The notes beneath the pieces are model-generated. The model was not told where the DNA came from. It did not search any database and worked only from the letters and a program-made list of their open reading frames with translations. Source: Secundilactobacillus similis DSM 23365 = JCM 2765 (GTDB lineage: Bacteria > Bacillota > Bacilli > Lactobacillales > Lactobacillaceae). From it: a stretch of DNA of 64,000 nucleotides. Position numbers and translations under genes: made by a program. Below are positions 25,323-33,813 of this stretch, piece by piece. Every line of letters begins with the position of its first letter. Positions within the stretch are counted from its first letter, which is position 1. Location: contig NZ_BBAD01000002.1 of the NCBI RefSeq assembly GCF_001311075.1, positions 1-64,000 on the forward strand, given 5' to 3'.

Positions 25323-27521
25323 CTAATTCGTGGACTGCATGTAGACCAATTGATCCATGGAGATTTTTTTATGCAACTCACCGATAAGTTCCGGTGACAG
25401 TTGTTCTTGTTTGCCGGCGGTTTGAACGTAGGTGTACTCAAACTGGAAGGCCATGATGAACAGTTCGTTTTCGAGTTCGGCCGTTGTTGTCGACTGGTTG
25501 AAGCGATTATGACGGACAGTGTAATAGTGTCGAATCACGTTAACTTCTTGCTGGTTATCATCGGTTTCGATGCTATCAAGAAAGGCAGTCACCGTGTTGA
25601 ATCCGGTTTGTTCCAATTTAGCGATGTTAGACCAATACTGTGATTTCACCGTTGAACTTTGGAATTGACGACGCACTTCCCGGCGCTGTTGACGAGTCAA
25701 AGTGTGACGAACTTCTCGTCGTTGCTGGTGATCTAGGTTGTGGCGATGATTGGTAGGACGATTTGATGCTTGATCTGTTTGAATTAATTGCTGGCGTTGA
25801 GGCGTAGTTGCAGGTAATGCGAGTTGACCATCGGGACGCCGAGTGGTCAATTCTTGCATCAGTTGCTGTTTAGCTTTCTTTTTAGCGGCAATCGTTTGCG
25901 AAAGTTGTTTGTGGTAACGCTTCTTGGCTTGATGTGGGAACAGACGGAAGGCAACCAACCGGAACCAGAGTGTGAGGCGGGCAAAGGGGTTGAGAAAGGC
26001 AAATTGAACCTGCATCAGTTGCATCCGATCGTACTGCCAACCAATTTGAGCCTCCACATCACCAGCATCAATCAATTCGAAGATGGCCGCATGTTCGGCA
26101 TTTTCGGCCAATTGGAGGAGTTTGTGTACCTGTTTAGAATCGGCGGTGCTTCGAAGTTCATTTTTTTGGCTACTGAGAACTTCAATGACGGGGTTTAACG
26201 CCGTGCTATCGGCCTCGGTTTGTTTCAGTTGCGTGATGGCGAAATTTACCATTCGAACCAGTTGATCGTTGAATTCTTCTTGAGTAAACGCTTCTTGTTT
26301 CTTAGGTAGCAGTAACGGCAAAATCAACGTTGGCACGAGAAGGCTTAGTAAAATTACGATTCCAGCAACGAAGATTAGGGCCGTCCGGAATGGAAATGCA
26401 TGGCCGTTTAACGTCAATGGGAGGGAGAACGCCATCGCTAGGGTGATCGTCCCGTGGACGCCGCTAAGCGATAAAATCAGGCCATCTTTAAGGCGCGTTT
26501 CCTTGGATTTTAAATCCACCAGATTTAACTGGCACCAGACGAAGCGGAGGATGCCCATTAGGAGGTACAAGCCAACTGCAATCATCACTAACAAGGGGAG
26601 GTGTTTCGAATCAGAATGAGATAAGTTAGCCCAGACGCTTGGCATCGCTTCACCTAATAAGACGAAAACGAATCCGTTAAGCAGGTTAGTGAGTACCTCC
26701 CAAGTCGTTGTTGTCACTACTTGGGTCTGGGTCGACGTTAACCGTAAACGCCGTTGCTGAATCCCGTGGATGATCCCGGTAGCAACAACCGCTAAGATGC
26801 CAGAAACGCCGAGGTGTTCAGCCGCAAGGTAAACGATGAATGGGGTAAGTAAGTTGAAAGGTAAGATGACGGCAATGGCGTCCAGCCCCCGACGTTGAAA
26901 GTAGAGTCGCAGGAGCACGATGGCGCCACCCAAAATGATGCCGACTAAGATCCCGCCGAGAAAGACGATGAGGAAGTGCTCGATCCCTTGGCCAAGTGAA
27001 AAATGGCCGGTACTAAAAGCAGTTAGCGCCAGATCCAGCGCTACGATCCCGGAAGCATCATTAAAGAGGGATTCATTTTCAAGCGCGCCCAAGACATGTT
27101 CAGGCATGTCGATCCCCGTTGTAATGGAAGAAACGGCAACGGCATCGGTGGGTGTTACAATTGCTGCGAGTCCAAAAGCCAGGGCTAGCGGAATGGCGGG
27201 CCACATCGCATGACTTAATAAGCCGCCGCCGATAATGGTAACGAGTGCCAGAACGACCGCTAACGATAATGTTGACCGAATGTTTTTCTTTAAAACGTGG
27301 TAATCCGTGCTCTGACCGTCGTTAAACATCAGTGGCGCAATGATGACGAGCAGAAAAATTTCTGGTTCAAGCTGAAAATGACCGAAAGTCGGTAGCAGGG
27401 ACAAAACCAGCCCAGCCCCGATTTGGTAAAATGCGAGTGGAATCTTTGGATAAATGGCATAAACAATGTTAGCAGCAATGGCTGCGACAACTAGTAATAC
27501 GACCATGAAGAAAACAAACAC
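25323..27521 (-). CDS. CPA1-family Na+(K+)/H+ antiporter
   Basis: 732 residues. About 400 residues of membrane segments include IIAPLMFNDGQ, AAIVTPTDAVAVSSI and LENESLFNDASGIVAL, with the two ion-binding aspartates of NhaP/NHE-type exchangers. The remaining ~330 residues are a hydrophilic tail rich in Gln, Arg and Lys, longer than in most bacterial NhaP proteins. GTG start behind GGGGGAG. The protein exchanges cations for protons at the cell membrane; the cation is not readable. Confidence 0.9.
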   Translation of the reverse strand: MFVFFMVVLLVVAAIAANIVYAIYPKIPLAFYQIGAGLVLSLLPTFGHFQLEPEIFLLVIIAPLMFNDGQSTDYHVLKKNIRSTLSLAVVLALVTIIGGGLLSHAMWPAIPLALAFGLAAIVTPTDAVAVSSITTGIDMPEHVLGALENESLFNDASGIVALDLALTAFSTGHFSLGQGIEHFLIVFLGGILVGIILGGAIVLLRLYFQRRGLDAIAVILPFNLLTPFIVYLAAEHLGVSGILAVVATGIIHGIQQRRLRLTSTQTQVVTTTTWEVLTNLLNGFVFVLLGEAMPSVWANLSHSDSKHLPLLVMIAVGLYLLMGILRFVWCQLNLVDLKSKETRLKDGLILSLSGVHGTITLAMAFSLPLTLNGHAFPFRTALIFVAGIVILLSLLVPTLILPLLLPKKQEAFTQEEFNDQLVRMVNFAITQLKQTEADSTALNPVIEVLSSQKNELRSTADSKQVHKLLQLAENAEHAAIFELIDAGDVEAQIGWQYDRMQLMQVQFAFLNPFARLTLWFRLVAFRLFPHQAKKRYHKQLSQTIAAKKKAKQQLMQELTTRRPDGQLALPATTPQRQQLIQTDQASNRPTNHRHNLDHQQRREVRHTLTRQQRREVRRQFQSSTVKSQYWSNIAKLEQTGFNTVTAFLDSIETDDNQQEVNVIRHYYTVRHNRFNQSTTTAELENELFIMAFQFEYTYVQTAGKQEQLSPELIGELHKKISMDQLVYMQSTN

Positions 27522-27822
27522 GGTGAATCACTCCCCCAAGCTAAGATAGTTAAATTCTACCCCATTTTGAAGTGAATATGAACTAGCAGTGGTGAAACGT
27601 CGCGGTTTGTAGCTTCTTTAAGGAATAAGTAATTAATAAACAAAGCTGTAGCTAAATTTTCACTTGATAAGTAAAACAAGCTTATCCGGATAAATCCAGT
27701 TATTAATTTTATAAACCTACACAAAGTAAAACCGGTATAAATTCCTGTTTAATAGTATTTATAGCGAAAATAATATCACACATTACATCTTTTTTCACAA
27801 GCTAAAAAATATAAAAGGTAAC
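27522..27822. other. AT-rich intergenic region upstream of the Spx gene
   Basis: About 300 bases, strongly AT-rich, between divergent antiporter and spx genes. I see no stem-loop or frame I can support before the spx promoter. Confidence 0.5.
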
Positions 27823-27850
27823 TTGAATAATTCTGTGAATGTGGTATGAT
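27823..27850 (+). promoter_or_regulatory. Promoter of the Spx-family gene
   Basis: TTGAAT (27823-27828), 16-base spacer, TATGAT (27845-27850), leaving a leader of about 95 bases before the ATG. Confidence 0.65.
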
Positions 27851-27952
27851 AAGAGTGTTCATTATGATGTGTTGGGGACGGAGTAATGGATGGTTTAAAC
27901 TTAGTTTTATGTTTGTCGCTAGGGGAAAGCGAAATGAAGGAAGTGCTTAAAT

Positions 27953-28351
27953 ATGATTAACTTATATGTTGCACCAAGTAGCGCATCTAGTCGTAAAGCT
28001 CGTGCATGGTTAGAAGACCATCACATCCCATTTAAGGAACGTAATATTAAATCAAACCCGTTAAACGCGGACGAAGTGAAGCAGATCCTTCGATTGACTG
28101 AAAACGGGAGTGAAGATATTATCTCAACTCGGTCAAACGTGTTTAAAAAGTTGAACGTGGAACTCGACGATTTATCAGTCAGCGAGCTGGTAAAGTTAGT
28201 TGTTGAATATCCAGACTTGATCAAGCGCCCAATTATCTTTGATGACAAGCGTTTGGAAGTCGGCTACAACGAAGAAGAGATTCGTCGCTTCTTACCACGC
28301 AACGTCCGGGTAGCAGAATTGCGTAATTTGGAAGCTCAATTAAGTTCATAA
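27953..28351 (+). CDS. spx: Spx-family regulator lacking the CXXC redox switch
   Basis: 132 residues, the normal ArsC/Spx length, starting MINLYVAPSSASSRKARAW. Spx binds the alpha subunit of RNA polymerase and redirects transcription during thiol stress. In B. subtilis Spx, Cys10 and Cys13 form the switch (PSCTSCRKAR); both are serine here. Other family marks are kept: IISTRSNVFKKL, LIKRPIIFDDKRLEVGYN. The protein should bind polymerase without oxidation control, or through another paralogue. AAGGAAG site; terminator follows. Confidence 0.92.
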   Translation: MINLYVAPSSASSRKARAWLEDHHIPFKERNIKSNPLNADEVKQILRLTENGSEDIISTRSNVFKKLNVELDDLSVSELVKLVVEYPDLIKRPIIFDDKRLEVGYNEEEIRRFLPRNVRVAELRNLEAQLSS

Positions 28352-28359
28352 ATTAGTGG

Positions 28360-28387
28360 AAGAGGCTGAAAAAGCCTCTTTTTTTGT
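28360..28387 (+). terminator. Terminator of spx
   Basis: AAGAGGCTGAAAAAGCCTCTT followed by T residues, starting 9 bases after the stop. Confidence 0.9.
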
Positions 28388-28835
28388 AGAGTGCGGAAAA
28401 CAGCGTTTAGAGAGCGTAGTGTAAGGGCCAACCCAATGAAGCTACCGGTCTTTGGTAGGTTTGTTGGGTTGGCCCTTACATGTAGCTCTCTGCTGTTTTC
28501 CGCACGTTTCGGCGCAGTAGCCAACAAAGCGATAAAGTAGGCAATTCCGCAATGCTGCCCAAAAAAAGCAAAGCGAAAAATTAAAATCGGCGCCGAAAAC
28601 AAAGTAATCGCAATGAGCGATGCCAAAAGCATTCGATAACAGAGCTGTGGGTAGCTTTAGTTACTCCGCTCTTTGTTTTTCTCCGCACGTTTCGGCGCAG
28701 TAGCCGACAAGCAATAAAGTAAGCAACCCCACAATGCTGCCCAAAAAACCAAACGAAAAATCAAAATCGGCGCCGAAAACAAAGTAACTGCAATGAGCGT
28801 CGCCTGAATCACTCGATAGCAGAGCTATGGTGAGC
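28388..28835. repeat. Extragenic repeat family, copy 5, with internal duplication
   Basis: Outer stem GTGCGGAAAACAGC/GCTGTTTTCCGCAC, AGAGAGC/GCTCTCT, then the variable stem TGTAAGGGCCAACCCAA (28420-28436) with its exact complement 28464-28480. It is followed by TTTCGGCGCAGTAG ... GGCGCCGAAA. The right part (28501-28645) is repeated with changes at 28684-28831. No gene. Confidence 0.75.
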
Positions 28836-28954
28836 ACCGTTTGTTTGGGAGAGGGTGGTTTTTTCTATAAAACCTACCCCAAATTCAAAACAAGCCAAAA
28901 AAACGGCCACTCAGCTCCCAAACCTCAACCCCACAGAATGAGTCACCCAAACAA

Positions 28955-29002
28955 AACAAACGCCCCAACAGGTCACTAAAATAGTCCTGTTGGGGCGTTT
29001 TG
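28955..29002 (-). terminator. Terminator of the ATP-cone gene
   Basis: CGCCCCAACAGG and CCTGTTGGGGCG, 12-bp perfect stem, with T/A runs on both sides, 30 bases beyond the minus-strand gene at 29031. May act in both directions. Confidence 0.85.
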
Positions 29003-29030
29003 ACGTCAATACGACTTATTATCTTCTAAG

Positions 29031-29366
29031 TTAGAAAAATGACAGTTGCTGAAATTCGGTTTTCTTAACCGCGGATGGCCGGTATTCTTCGTAGCGCTTC
29101 GCCAGTTCCGGGTGATCCAGCTGAATTAGGGTGGAGGTGATCAATTGACGGATGGTCAACGTGTCAATCTGTGCGTAGCCGGCAATCTGGGCGAGAACCA
29201 GGGCGTTAATGCGTCGAATAAGCCGGTCATCGTGAGTTAAATGATTGAGACTACGTAAGATCTTACGCGCGTCAAAAACGGCTTTTTTACCGTTCTTTTT
29301 CTCCACAAAGCGAACCGTAATTTGAATGTGTGATTGTTGCGGTTTTTGTTTGTTCACGATGAGCAC
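29031..29366 (-). CDS. Stand-alone ATP-cone-like protein
   Basis: Up to 111 residues. ITVRFVEKKNGKKAVFDARKILRSL, then IRRINALVLAQIAGYAQIDTLTIRQLI and ELAKRYEEYR follow the pattern of the ATP-cone domain that senses dATP/ATP in ribonucleotide reductases and NrdR. Here it is alone, without the NrdR zinc ribbon or any reductase nearby. The start is unsure: the GTG at 29366 is too close to AAGGAG, and the GTG at 29357 (VNKQKP) fits better. Family call tentative. Confidence 0.65.
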   Translation of the reverse strand: MLIVNKQKPQQSHIQITVRFVEKKNGKKAVFDARKILRSLNHLTHDDRLIRRINALVLAQIAGYAQIDTLTIRQLITSTLIQLDHPELAKRYEEYRPSAVKKTEFQQLSFF

Positions 29367-29706
29367 TTCTCCTTTTAGTCAATATGTTTATCCTAGAACA
29401 TCTGTTTGAAAAAAGCAACTAGATATAGCGCGACTTAATAAATTCACGCAAGATGTGGTAGTAGTGGGGCGAAATGAAGTAACGCTAAGTTAGGCGTTAA
29501 CAAGGGGATGTGCAGCTGCCAAAATTCAATTAGAGAATCCTTGGCGGTAAATTTATTAGTTAATGGTGCTTACTACATTAGAGTACAGTTACTTAAGATG
29601 TTTAGCAAGGGAAAAGCTTGGTGGTGAGTTGGGTGATGCGCGCAATCCCTACCCAATTAACGGTTATACCATCATTTAAATATAATATCGAAGTCATGGT
29701 ATAAAA
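29367..29706. other. Intergenic region, nothing assigned
   Basis: About 340 bases between the ATP-cone gene and the terminator of the NlpC/P60 gene. No frame with a start signal, and no hairpin I would defend. Confidence 0.5.
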
Positions 29707-29746
29707 AAGAAGCCAACGACCAGTTCAGGCCATTAGCTTCAGGGAA
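29707..29746 (-). terminator. Terminator of the NlpC/P60 gene
   Basis: On the minus strand GAAGC-AA-G-CC pairs with GG-C-TT-GCTTC with a few mismatches, followed by TTTTTT. Confidence 0.7.
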
Positions 29747-29767
29747 TTGTTCAATTTTAACGTTAAA

Positions 29768-30244
29768 TTAGTCGTCTAAGTCAGTAACGTGAGCAGCGCC
29801 AACGTAGTGCCACCATGGGGCCTTAACGTTTTCGGTGATCACACCGCGGTTTTGAGCATCGATCATCTTACCCTTACCAACGTACAAACCAACGTGGCTG
29901 ATACCCCAAACACTGCTACCGAAGAAAACCAAGTCACCCTTTTGGGCGTTCTTGTAGCTAACGTGTTCGTACTTGTTGTATTGAGCTTGGGCAGTCCGTG
30001 GTAACGTGGTTGAAGCGCCCTTCTTGTAAACGTATGACGTAAAGCCAGAGCAATCAAATGCTGAAGGACCAGTAGCACCGTAAACGTAACGCTTGCCTAA
30101 TTGTTGCTTGGCAACTTTGTAGATGCTTGAGTATGAAGCATCCGTATCTGCACTTGCAGTAGTTGGTTGAACCAAGCTAGTAGTAACAGTGAACCCTAAA
30201 ACTGCAATCGCAGTAGCAGCTAATTTAACAAACCAATTTTTCAT
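29768..30244 (-). CDS. Secreted NlpC/P60 cell-wall endopeptidase
   Basis: 158 residues. Signal peptide MKNWFVKLAATAIAVLGFTV with cleavage near TASADT; the rest is a single NlpC/P60 domain: YVYGATGPSAFDCSGFTSYVY (nucleophile Cys), GDLVFFG, ISHVGLYVGKGKMIDA (His) and a distal WWHYVGAAHV. Such enzymes cut gamma-D-Glu-diamino-acid bonds in peptidoglycan. There is no LysM or SH3 binding part. ATG 30244 follows AAGGGGA; an upstream extension of the frame lacks a signal. Confidence 0.9.
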   Translation of the reverse strand: MKNWFVKLAATAIAVLGFTVTTSLVQPTTASADTDASYSSIYKVAKQQLGKRYVYGATGPSAFDCSGFTSYVYKKGASTTLPRTAQAQYNKYEHVSYKNAQKGDLVFFGSSVWGISHVGLYVGKGKMIDAQNRGVITENVKAPWWHYVGAAHVTDLDD

Positions 30245-30507
30245 ATCGAACAACAATCCCCTTATTTTTCGTTGTTTTTTTAAATTTCGTTTTAATAGCT
30301 TAATCAATTGAACGAGACTAAGTGTATCAATTGTAAGTTACAAACGTGTTTCAACGGGTTGTCGATTCGGTTAACGAAATTTGCTAGATTGTAATTTTGA
30401 GGTTGTTTTTGGTTTGTGAAGTTGGTGATAAGCTTGGTATATCAAGGTTTAATGAAATATTTCAGAATTGTAACAAAATGGGGTTAATCGATGAAATAAA
30501 TCGGAAA
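30245..30507. other. Intergenic region upstream of the NlpC/P60 gene
   Basis: AT-rich; must contain the promoter of the minus-strand endopeptidase, but I cannot pick a -35/-10 pair with confidence. Confidence 0.45.
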
Positions 30508-30541
30508 AAACCGCTCTTTTTTGAAAAAAAGAGCGGTTTCA
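30508..30541 (-). terminator. Terminator of the choloylglycine-hydrolase-like gene
   Basis: AAACCGCTCTTTTTT with AAAAAAGAGCGGTTT, 15-bp perfect stem and one-base centre, 30 bases beyond the stop. Confidence 0.85.
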
Positions 30542-30570
30542 GGTCATCAATCGAGAATTTTTGAGGTTAA

Positions 30571-31452
30571 TTACAAGAAATATTGCGTTAAATCTTCGGT
30601 ATCGATCGGATAATGCGTATAGGTCAAATGGGTGACATCGAGGACACTAATATAGTGGGTAAAGTTGTGGTTGGTAACGCCCGGTCGAACCTCTTTGCGA
30701 GGAATCACAACCTGTTTCAGGGTATCAAGGGCCTGCGTGATTGTCGTTTCACCAGTTTCAGGCGTTGGCCGGCCCAGGCAATTGATTGCTGTTCTAATGA
30801 AGCGATCGGTTGGAATTGGGCCATCGGGAAGTGGTTTTTGGTCTCGTAACCAGTCTGCAGCTGCGTCAGTAAGCCGGTCAGAGCCGAGGTAACGGGATAA
30901 GCGCGCAAGATGGTCAGGGAGTGCTGGCGTATTCGTTAAAACGTGGACGGGGTCACTTTGAAAGTGCAGCCCGAGTTCAGTGGGTTCTAGCACGGCAGTT
31001 CGGCCGGTCGCATCGGCTAGGATCCAGTGAAAGGGGTAAATCTTATTTTCGGCGTACCAAATGTGGCTCACCAACGCAACGTTAGGTAAGTCCCGTTCAA
31101 CGTCCGCAATCGTTTCGTGGTTACTGAGCACCCATAAAATGAAATCTTGGGGCGTTAAGTTAATCATCTTAGGTTGTACATCATCGTAATAGTGGGTGCG
31201 GTTGGGAAAGTAGAGTTCCGCACAGCTAAGCCCAGCGGCATTTAAGCCATCGCCAAATAAATGGTGGTGATTCAGATGTCGTGCAGCTCCGATGATGTCA
31301 AATTGAGTCGTTTGTGGTTCACCAAAGAACGGTTGCCAGCGGGTACCGGCAGATAAGCGAGTCGGCGTCCAAGGATCAACGTTTGGAAAATCCATGGTCC
31401 GGGCTAAAACGGTGGTGTGATCAGTAGCGGTAAGGGTGAGACTAGTGCACAT
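30571..31452 (-). CDS. Choloylglycine hydrolase family protein (bile salt hydrolase / penicillin V acylase type)
   Basis: 293 residues of the Ntn-hydrolase family. The nucleophile Cys2 follows Met (MCTSL). Other active-site residues fit: Arg and Asp in LARTMDFP, Asn in LTNTPALPDHLAR, and Arg in TDRFIRT. Residues 70-90 read GLNAAGLSCAELYFPN where bile salt hydrolases have an Asn-containing loop. Linear amides are the substrates of the family; whether bile salts, penicillin V or acyl-homoserine lactones are used cannot be told. AAAGGAGG site, intact frame. Confidence 0.88.
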   Translation of the reverse strand: MCTSLTLTATDHTTVLARTMDFPNVDPWTPTRLSAGTRWQPFFGEPQTTQFDIIGAARHLNHHHLFGDGLNAAGLSCAELYFPNRTHYYDDVQPKMINLTPQDFILWVLSNHETIADVERDLPNVALVSHIWYAENKIYPFHWILADATGRTAVLEPTELGLHFQSDPVHVLTNTPALPDHLARLSRYLGSDRLTDAAADWLRDQKPLPDGPIPTDRFIRTAINCLGRPTPETGETTITQALDTLKQVVIPRKEVRPGVTNHNFTHYISVLDVTHLTYTHYPIDTEDLTQYFL

Positions 31453-31581
31453 AAGGCGCGCCTCCTTTATGAATTAGTTCTATTATAGGTCCGGAAAAGA
31501 TTTTAACCTAAAGACTTGTTTTTACCCGAGGCTTCCTTTAATCTTAATGGTGAATCAAATGCGGGCAAAGGGGATATCAAC

Positions 31582-32226
31582 ATGCAATCGGCTTGGAATT
31601 TAATCGGGATGGGGCTCTGGCTCCTATTAGTGGTCTATTTAGTTTGGATGGTTCACGATATGCGTGTGCGTCGCATTAAATTGATCGTTGAAGAAAAGCG
31701 GTCGTTTTCACGACAGAATTTAACGAAATCAACAATCGAGTTGGTAATTTTCTTACTAGCACTTTGGGGAATGGGCTACGCAACGTTGTTCCAAGACGTC
31801 AGCAAGCTCGATACGAATCGCGTTACGGTGGCCTACAAGTACAAGCCATTAGTGTTGGACACCAGTGCTTCGAGTCGTTCATCGTACGTGTCAGTTAAGA
31901 CGGGGAACGGTCGCAAACCAGTTCAGTTCTACACCTACTACACGGCGGGTGAAAAGGACCGGGTTTCTAGCAACAGTGCGACAATTTCAGTTGGAACGCA
32001 CCCAATCAACGTGGCGGCTTCCGCTTACAAGTGGGATCAAACCAAGGTTAAACAGATGGATGCGCAACACCAAAGCGCTTGGGTCGGTGTTGTTGAAACC
32101 ACCTACAAGAAAACCTTCCTAAACGGCATCGGCCTACACGCCGGCCGCTTGGCCAACCGCTTCACGCTGATTCGGATTCCGGATCATTCGTTTATCAAAC
32201 AAACTGCGGATGCTGATGAACAGTAA
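31582..32226 (+). CDS. Lactobacillus-type membrane protein of unknown function
   Basis: 214 residues from ATG 31582 behind AAAGGGGAT; the frame is open further upstream but without a signal. Two transmembrane segments (LIGMGLWLLLVVYLVWMV and ELVIFLLALWGMGYATLF) are joined by a basic loop, then an outside domain of ~130 residues with RVTVAYKYKPLVLDTSASS. It recalls the LVIS_2131 family known only from lactobacilli; this match is from memory. Strong terminator follows. Confidence 0.7.
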   Translation: MQSAWNLIGMGLWLLLVVYLVWMVHDMRVRRIKLIVEEKRSFSRQNLTKSTIELVIFLLALWGMGYATLFQDVSKLDTNRVTVAYKYKPLVLDTSASSRSSYVSVKTGNGRKPVQFYTYYTAGEKDRVSSNSATISVGTHPINVAASAYKWDQTKVKQMDAQHQSAWVGVVETTYKKTFLNGIGLHAGRLANRFTLIRIPDHSFIKQTADADEQ

Positions 32227-32237
32227 CCGGTTAAGTT

Positions 32238-32287
32238 AAAGGCACTAACACCATTGTGATTTATCGCGATGGTGTTGGTGCCTTTTT
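32238..32287 (+). terminator. Terminator of the membrane protein gene
   Basis: AAAGGCACTAACACCAT ... ATGGTGTTGGTGCCTTTTT, 12 bases after the stop. Confidence 0.9.
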
Positions 32288-32290
32288 GTT

Positions 32291-32620
32291 TATGCTTGTG
32301 TTTAGCGTAAGGGTTGAGTGCGATTGGGGGTGTTGGCTGTTTGTCGTCGCTTCGCTCGCCAAAGCCGCATTGAAAAGCGTTCGTTCAGGCGACAAAATTC
32401 GGCGCCACTTAAACTGTTATTTCCGGGGTTCCTGAAGTTGCAGGAAGTTGTCAACCATGCGCTTTTTGGCCACCGCGCCGAATGGTGCTGCGCGAGACTG
32501 AGAGCTGCATGCAAGGTAACATCGGTAAATCCGCCAGGCCCGGGCGCCTTCACCGATGTTACCTTGCACACCGCTCTCAACCCATCTCGCTCCGCACACT
32601 GTCGATGGACACAAACGAAC
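32291..32620. repeat. Extragenic repeat family, copy 6
   Basis: Left end TGCTTGTGTTTAGCGTAAG, right end CACTGTCGATGGACACAAACGA. Contains ATTCGGCG ... CGCCGAAT and the variable stem GCAAGGTAACATCGGT (32511-32526) with ACCGATGTTACCTTGC (32552-32567). Compared with copy 7, one base pair of this stem differs on both arms. Confidence 0.8.
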
Positions 32621-32657
32621 CCGCACGTAGTAACCAAGGGTTACTGCATGCGGGTTC
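32617..32657. other. Hairpin beside repeat copy 6
   Basis: GAACCCGCA ... TGCGGGTTC encloses TAGTAACC/GGTTACTG, just beyond the repeat end. No T run on either side, so not a clear terminator. The remaining stretch to 32856 shows no gene. Confidence 0.5.
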
Positions 32658-32856
32658 TAGTTAATCATCATCTTAAGCCCGGTTCGTTTTGTGGAGCTGG
32701 GTTGTTCAGCGATTGCGGTCAATTGCGAAGCGAAGTTAATTAGGAAATGAGCGAAGTGCTCAATTGAAATGGTTTGGGGGTCCGCAACCGCCTGGCCTCT
32801 ATTATACGCAGATTACCCACGAATGTTAAGGCGAGCGATTGCCAACTTAAAAACGG

Positions 32857-33414
32857 TTAGGCGTAGTCGTTAGGATCGACTTGTTTAGGACCGTAGTCAT
32901 CCATATCAGTATCGCGATAGTCCCACCATTCGTTTTCGTAGCCGACAAAACCGGCTTCGGTCATAGCTTGCAGCAAAATCTGGTAGTGTTTTTCTTGTTC
33001 AGGGGTTCGTGGATAGTCACGAACGGCTTTACCGGTGAAATCATCAAAGCCAGACTGCATCTCGACGTCGTTACCGTCCATGTCCGTTAGGGTCAGATCA
33101 AAGGTCACGCCTTTTTGATGAGAGTAGTTCGGATTGGGCTTGGCGACCCAGGTTGGGTCAGAGACCACTTCGAAGAGTTTGGCCTGAGCGGTGACGGGAC
33201 GAAAGGCGTCCCAAACTTTGAGTCGGTAGCCTTGTTGCTTCAGTAATCCGCTCGCAACGCCCAGTTTCTTAGCGGTACCTTCGCGAGCCACCGCCGTCTT
33301 AAAATCATAAATCACCCGGCCAGTAAAGTTATCGGGGGTGGCGTACTTTAAATCAACAATAATCTCGGGATCGACACTTTGAACGTTTAAAAATCCTGCA
33401 TCTGCTTCAACCAT
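32857..33414 (-). CDS. VanX-like D-Ala-D-Ala dipeptidase with altered zinc ligand
   Basis: 185 residues from ATG 33414 (AGGAG 10 bases upstream). Family pattern: YDLKYAT-type VDLKYATPDNF, VWDAFRPVTAQ, YSHQKGVTFDLTL (zinc His and Asp). VanX has EWWHF, with His as third zinc ligand and Glu as base; here it is ENEWWDYRD, so Asp replaces His. The enzyme may still bind zinc through Asp. A role in D-Ala-D-Ala recycling rather than glycopeptide resistance is likely, since no van cluster is present. Confidence 0.85.
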   Translation of the reverse strand: MVEADAGFLNVQSVDPEIIVDLKYATPDNFTGRVIYDFKTAVAREGTAKKLGVASGLLKQQGYRLKVWDAFRPVTAQAKLFEVVSDPTWVAKPNPNYSHQKGVTFDLTLTDMDGNDVEMQSGFDDFTGKAVRDYPRTPEQEKHYQILLQAMTEAGFVGYENEWWDYRDTDMDDYGPKQVDPNDYA

Positions 33415-33813
33415 TAAGTTTGACGCTCCTTTCAAAGGGAACCTGTTGAGAAATTGGGGTCGGTACGGTCAGGAGGGGCGTGATTTTCGGCCCAATTTAC
33501 CACACGTGATGACCCACTACCAATTGATGACCTCAGTATACCGTTTATGAGCTGGATTTGGAACTGGCGACGTTAGAAATTTGACGGAGGCAAAAACGTT
33601 GACAATCCGGGAAATGACGCCTGATTTAGGTGGTTGATTTAACTTGAAAACCGGCTAGCCGTGGTTAAAAATCCATGATTTGTCACGCTTATTAATGTTT
33701 ACTTATCTAAATAATCAAATTTAACTAAAAAAGTTCAAACAATCTTCATAGAATGGTTAACAATTCCCGATAAACTAAAAGTGTTAAAGAATAGTAGTAA
33801 GGAGATGAGAACA
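33415..33813. other. Divergent intergenic region
   Basis: About 400 bases between the dipeptidase gene (minus) and the YfcC-type carrier (plus), AT-rich in its second half. No promoter pair or hairpin I can defend; both genes must be started from here. Confidence 0.45.

Noticed and set aside
27864-27950. A 28-codon frame (MMCWGRSNG...) in the leader of the spx gene
   Set aside because: No convincing ribosome binding site and no structure linking it to spx; probably chance.
28388-28835. CRISPR-like array in the repeated segments after spx
   Set aside because: Only two long diverged copies are present, without short regular repeats or spacers, and no cas genes exist in the window.
32857-33414. 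Glycopeptide resistance cluster
   Set aside because: Only the dipeptidase is present; no vanH, vanA or sensor-regulator genes are near.
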